Of a stretch of 64,000 nucleotides of DNA, positions 60,899 to 64,000 are shown piece by piece (position 1 is the stretch's first letter; every line of letters begins with the position of its first letter). The stretch comes from CAWBRT01 sp963814745. GTDB taxonomy: Bacteria; Acidobacteriota; Terriglobia; Terriglobales; Acidobacteriaceae. Both the position numbers and the translations under genes were made by a program. The notes under the pieces were generated by a model that did no database searches, was not told where the DNA came from, and saw nothing but the letters and a program-made list of their open reading frames with translations. The stretch spans positions 124,001-188,000 of the forward strand of contig CAWFEA010000001.1 in NCBI GenBank assembly GCA_963814745.1, read 5' to 3'.

Positions 60899-61809
60899 GC
60901 CCTGCCTCCCAGCAATCGCGACAGCACCGCCATGCGCACTTTCACTCCGTTGGCCACCTGCTCGGTGACCACCGATTGCATCCCGTCGGCCACCTCGTCG
61001 GTGAGTTCCATGCCGCGGATCATCGGTCCGGGATGCATGACCAGCGCGTCTTTCTTGGCCTTGCGCAGGCGCTGCGCCGTCAGTTGGAAGCGGCCAATGT
61101 ATTCTCCGGTTTCGATCTCGAGTCCGGCCAGCCGCTCCTTCTGCACCCGCAGCATCATCACCACGTCGGCGCCTTCAATGGCCTCGTCCATGTTGTAGGC
61201 CAGGCGAATGCCCGGCGCCAACCCGTGCGCGGTCACCGGCAGCAGCGGCTCCGGGCCGCATAATGTTACCTTGGCTCCGAGCTTGCTAAACACGTGCACG
61301 TCGCTGCGCGCCACCCGGCTATGGTAGATGTCGCCCACGGTCACGATGTTCAGCCCTTCGAGCTTGCGCTTGTGCTGCAGGATGGTGAACGCATCGAGCA
61401 ACGCCTGCGAAGGGTGCTCGTGCATGCCGTCGCCGGCATTGACGATCGGAATATCCAAATCGCGGGCCAGCAGGTTCGGAGCGCCCGAACTCGGATGGCG
61501 AATCACGATAGCGTTGACGCCGATCGCGCGCAGCGTCCGTCCGGTATCGATGAGCGATTCGCCTTTTTCGATACTCGAGGCGCCGGCGGTGATCAGGGTG
61601 GTGTGAGCGCTCAGCGCCTTGGCCGCAATTTCAAAAGAGACGCGGGTGCGCGTCGAGGCCTCATAAAACAACAAAGCCACCCGCTTTCCCTTGAGGAGGG
61701 GACGCGGATGGCGCAGATCCATGCGTTTGGCCGCCTGCAGCAGGCTGACAATGACCTGCGGCTCCAGGGGCTCTATCGCCAGAAGAGAACCGATTGCTTT
61801 TTCTTTCAT
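60895..61809 (-). CDS. pyrB: aspartate carbamoyltransferase, catalytic subunit
   Basis: A 304-residue ATCase. The carbamoyl-phosphate site FYEASTRTRVSFEIAAKAL is at the N-terminus. The second-half block is GDGMHEHPSQALLDAFTILQ, and the C-terminal VMHPGPMIRGMELTDEVA region is present. It has no regulatory PyrI partner nearby and is probably the Bacillus-like ATCase that is controlled by PyrR. GGAG lies four bases before the ATG. It is the second gene of the operon. Confidence 0.93.
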   Translation of the reverse strand: MKEKAIGSLLAIEPLEPQVIVSLLQAAKRMDLRHPRPLLKGKRVALLFYEASTRTRVSFEIAAKALSAHTTLITAGASSIEKGESLIDTGRTLRAIGVNAIVIRHPSSGAPNLLARDLDIPIVNAGDGMHEHPSQALLDAFTILQHKRKLEGLNIVTVGDIYHSRVARSDVHVFSKLGAKVTLCGPEPLLPVTAHGLAPGIRLAYNMDEAIEGADVVMMLRVQKERLAGLEIETGEYIGRFQLTAQRLRKAKKDALVMHPGPMIRGMELTDEVADGMQSVVTEQVANGVKVRMAVLSRLLGGRA

Positions 61810-61903
61810 GATGCTCCGCGCGTCGCTGCCGACGCGCTCCGCGCCGGATGGCGGCGTAGGCGGAATCCGGCCAGGCCGCGCGGGCCTCGCCGAGGACTCC
61901 GGC

Positions 61904-62479
61904 TTAGGTATCCGATTCGCGTTCTGCCAGCAGCACTTTTTCGATCTGGTCGGTCTCCTGCAACTTCACCTCGATGATTTCCAGATCCGAGGTCTGCACC
62001 CGGCGGCCGACGAACGTCGCCTCGATGGGCAGTTCGCGGTGCCCGCGATCGATCAGCACCAGCAACTGCACGCGGCGCGGACGGCCGTGGTCGAACAGCG
62101 CGTCCAGGGCGGCGCGAACCGTGCGGCCGGTGTAGAGCACGTCATCGCAGAGGACGATGTCCTTGCCGACGACGTTGTACTCCATGGGCCGCGGCCGTAC
62201 CACCGGTTTGGGCCCCACGGTTGAAAGGTCGTCGCGGTAAAGCGTGATGTCCAGCGTGCCCACTGGCACCGGCGCCTTTTCAATGCGCTCGATGTGACGA
62301 GCCAGCCGCTCCGCGATGGGAATGCCACGACGCTTGATGCCCACCAGTCCTAGGTTCGCCACGCCGTTGTTCTTTTCTACAATCTCGTGCGCGAGGCGTA
62401 CCAGCGTCCGCTCAATTTCCGAGGCGGACATTAATTGTGCTTTTTCGTGCAGATGAGGGGGACGAGTGCTCACGTTCAT
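61904..62479 (-). CDS. pyrR: bifunctional pyr operon regulator / uracil phosphoribosyltransferase
   Basis: A 191-residue PRTase-fold protein. PyrR binds pyr mRNA to cause attenuation and also salvages uracil. The PRPP motif is VLCDDVLYTGRTVRAALDAL and the uracil-site region is VGIKRRGIPIAERLA. AAGGA lies five bases before ATG 62479; the longer frame to 62749 is unsupported. It leads the operon and is followed by 94 bp and then pyrB. The long upstream leader is a plausible site of its own regulation, but no antiterminator could be proved. Confidence 0.9.
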   Translation of the reverse strand: MNVSTRPPHLHEKAQLMSASEIERTLVRLAHEIVEKNNGVANLGLVGIKRRGIPIAERLARHIERIEKAPVPVGTLDITLYRDDLSTVGPKPVVRPRPMEYNVVGKDIVLCDDVLYTGRTVRAALDALFDHGRPRRVQLLVLIDRGHRELPIEATFVGRRVQTSDLEIIEVKLQETDQIEKVLLAERESDT

Positions 62480-62770
62480 CACTTTCCTTGAAACTTGGAC
62501 TGGCGGAAATAATACCCGACTGGCGGTACCCGCACAAGGAAGCAGCGCGATCACTTTCTGCCCGGTGCCGTTCCGAGCAAAGCGAAAAATCCCATCGTGG
62601 CATCGGGCTGAGGCGCAAGCAAAGTCTCGATCAAAGCCGCGTGTCCTCAAACCCCGCTGCGCGTGTCGGGTGGGGCGCGAACGGGCCGCAGTTTCGGATC
62701 CATTTTCCACTGGCCGCGCGGGGCCGAACTCGACCGGCAAAAAAAACATTACGATTCAACTACTTTCCTA
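62480..62770. other. divergent intergenic region upstream of pyrR
   Basis: About 290 bp. It probably holds the pyrR promoter and leader on the minus strand, although no good hexamer pair or attenuator stem could be recognised there. Open frames on both strands are chance. Confidence 0.4.
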
Positions 62771-62799
62771 TTGACAAACTACACACCTGCCCACAAAAT
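62771..62799 (+). promoter_or_regulatory. promoter of the basic microprotein gene
   Basis: A perfect -35 hexamer TTGACA (62771-62776) is followed after 17 bp by CAAAAT (62794-62799). Transcription would start near 62806, giving a leader of about 110 bases. Confidence 0.6.
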
Positions 62800-62815
62800 A
62801 TGGGGTCAGTAGTAA

Positions 62816-62900
62816 TGAGTACCCTGCTAGTGGGTGCTCATAGGCCAGAAAAGGCTCGAAGGAGCCCACAATCCAAACCTTCACTTCAAGGGAGAAGGTT
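62816..62900 (+). promoter_or_regulatory. structured leader of the microprotein gene
   Basis: Two stem-loops are possible before the start codon. TGAGTACCC (62816-62824) pairs with GGGTGCTCA (62832-62840), and AACCTTC (62876-62882) pairs perfectly with GAAGGTT (62894-62900). The second ends just before the GGAGG ribosome-binding site. Confidence 0.5.
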
Positions 62901-62915
62901 CTCAGGAGGCATTCA

Positions 62916-62978
62916 ATGCCAGTAAAGAAAAAGGCTGTAAAGAAGGCTGCCCCGAAGAAAAAGGCCGCCAAGAAGTAA
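62916..62978 (+). CDS. 20-residue Lys/Ala-rich basic microprotein
   Basis: The frame encodes 20 residues, MPVKKKAVKKAAPKKKAAKK, over half lysine, with only Ala, Pro and Val otherwise. A near-perfect GGAGG stands seven bases before the ATG. The gene has its own strong promoter, a structured leader and a terminator 45 bp downstream, so it looks like a deliberate transcription unit. The sequence resembles the lysine-rich tails of histone H1-like proteins and of HU C-terminal extensions, so binding to nucleic acid is a reasonable guess, but I know of no described family that it clearly belongs to. It is too short to appear in most annotation. Confidence 0.7.
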   Translation: MPVKKKAVKKAAPKKKAAKK

Positions 62979-63024
62979 CACCACGCGGGGCGAAGACCTC
63001 GCACGGGATTTCACTGATGTGAAA

Positions 63025-63052
63025 AGTCTCCGCCCAGTGCGGAGGCTTTTTT
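63025..63052 (+). terminator. intrinsic terminator of the microprotein unit
   Basis: AGTCTCCGC (63025-63033) pairs with GCGGAGGCT (63039-63047), one wobble, 5-base loop, followed by a run of six T. Confidence 0.8.
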
Positions 63053-63206
63053 CGTTTGCGGACCACGGCGCGGCTCCTCGCGATACACTGTTTCTGTCCG
63101 GAAGGCGCATCGGCATGGCACCGTACCTCGCCATCCGGATCGGAGGTAACTGGCTCGCCTCCGCGTACATGGCGTCACGGTAATCACATTGCCGTTCAGG
63201 TGACTC

Positions 63207-63605
63207 ATGGCCACTGCCCGGAAGAAAAAAGACAAGCCCGATGTTGTCATCCCCGAGAAGCTCTACTTCCGCATCGGCGAAGTTTCGCGCCTGAGTGAAC
63301 TGCCCACCCATGTCTTGCGCTTCTGGGAGAGCGAGTTCCCGCAGCTCAAGCCCACCAAGAGCAGCAGCGGGCAACGCATGTACCGCCGTCGCGAAGTCGA
63401 GTTTGTGTTCGCCATCAAGAAGCTGCTTTATGACGAGGGTTACACGATTTCCGGCGCCCGCGAAAAACTCAAAGCCGAGATGCGCCCCGGAAAATCGCAG
63501 TCGACCCTGGCGTTCCCCGCGCCTCCGCGCACCGATCGGCTCAGAGCCGTGCGTCACGAACTCAATGAAATTCTCTCCATACTCGAGCCCAGGCGCCGCA
63601 GATAG
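63207..63605 (+). CDS. MerR-family transcriptional regulator
   Basis: A 132-residue regulator. The winged-helix DNA-binding part is YFRIGEVSRLSELPTHVLRF, then SEFPQLKPTKSSSGQRMYRR and the helix FAIKKLLYDEGYTISGAREK. No ligand-binding cysteines or long C-terminal domain are present, so the effector is unclear. A basic stretch (ARKKKDK) precedes the domain. It lies between the microprotein terminator and fabD. Start ATG 63207. Confidence 0.88.
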   Translation: MATARKKKDKPDVVIPEKLYFRIGEVSRLSELPTHVLRFWESEFPQLKPTKSSSGQRMYRRREVEFVFAIKKLLYDEGYTISGAREKLKAEMRPGKSQSTLAFPAPPRTDRLRAVRHELNEILSILEPRRRR

Positions 63606-63820
63606 GCCGTGAAACGCCGATTTTCGAACTGAGACGCCAACGACCGTGCTTGCCCCCTCGCCCTGCAACGTTATATCGTGAACAGCGACGCGCCGTCGGC
63701 GGAATTCGGTCTTCTTCCGTCTGGTTGTTGGCTTGAGCACAGGTCCACGGCAGGCCACATTTGGCTTTTCGAGATGCCTGAGATTTGCAACCAACTCGCG
63801 AATGAATGGCAACAATCCGA

Positions 63821-64000
63821 TGACACAAGAACTCCCCTCCATCGCATTTCTCTTTCCCGGTCAAGGTTCACAGGCGACCGGAATGGGAAAAGAACTGGCG
63901 GCCACGTATTCGGTGGCGCGTCAAGTCTTCGAAGAAGCCGATGACACGCTCGGCTACAAGCTTTCCGAAGTGTGCTTCGAAGGACCGGACGAGAAGCTTC
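63821..64000 (+). CDS. fabD: malonyl-CoA:ACP transacylase, 5' part
   Basis: The first 60 codons of a FabD-type protein run off the right edge. The diagnostic start PSIAFLFPGQGSQATGMGKE contains the oxyanion GQGSQ motif; the catalytic Ser is beyond the window. The frame also holds an ATG six codons upstream (63803); neither has a strong ribosome-binding site. It would load malonyl groups onto ACP for fatty-acid synthesis. Confidence 0.88.

Noticed and set aside
62480..62770. Pyr-type attenuator in the pyrR leader
   Set aside because: No antiterminator/terminator stem pair with a T-tract could be recognised, so I did not call it.

Overview
The window reads as a chromosomal segment of an Acidobacteriota bacterium, probably a Terriglobia/Koribacter-like lineage. 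This is an inference. It rests on the high GC content, the gene families present (AroD-AroE fusion, long TPR protein, orphan GvpL/F, DUF5752-TreT pair) and a 16S rRNA that reads as Acidobacteriota-like by eye. No database search was possible. Both strands are densely used. The centre is a complete rRNA operon on the minus strand in the order 16S, tRNA-Ile(GAT), tRNA-Ala(TGC), 23S, 5S (43353 down to 37775). A strong promoter lies at 43952-43980.

Left part (0-16.8 kb): an alpha/beta hydrolase, an OsmC protein, an HU/IHF protein, an SppA protease with a FecR-like exported partner, a three-gene sugar operon (SDR plus a split transketolase), a metallo-beta-lactamase-fold enzyme, glutamate dehydrogenase, PgsA, and two convergent genes (AMMECR1-domain protein and an exported protein) that each carry two single-base indels. 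A lower-GC two-gene restriction-modification cassette of XcyI type follows, then the AroD-AroE fusion.

Middle-left (16.9-37.8 kb): a GAF-GGDEF diguanylate cyclase, an orphan GvpL/F protein, a complete IS5-family element, an XRE regulator, FabG with a tandem-hairpin leader, a CPBP protease, a frameshifted CPA2 antiporter, a DUF5752-TreT trehalose locus (TreT frameshifted), a DUF2071 protein, an 883-residue TPR protein, a LOG protein, ThiE and several small membrane proteins. A DNA-methylation and repair island (Dcm-type m5C methylase, HNH nuclease, small RHH-like protein, Vsr) lies immediately downstream of the rRNA operon and shares its bidirectional terminator.

Right part (44-64 kb): an unusual NRAMP-like transporter, small membrane proteins, MiaA preceded by a tiny membrane protein and a duplicated translation-start repeat, a restriction-fold-like protein, AsnS, a Fic protein, arginase, an unknown protein, D-Ala-D-Ala ligase, SelB, a Kbl-type enzyme, RecQ with two HRDC domains, the pyrimidine operon pyrR-pyrB-pyrC, a 20-residue Lys/Ala-only-type basic microprotein with its own promoter, structured leader and terminator, a MerR regulator and the start of fabD.

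Seven single-base indels break four otherwise intact genes. Each reading frame is otherwise clean, so assembly error and very recent decay cannot be separated from sequence alone. The signals most worth following are the basic microprotein unit (62771-63052), the XcyI cassette with its compact DPPH-motif methylase, and the miaA leader repeat.
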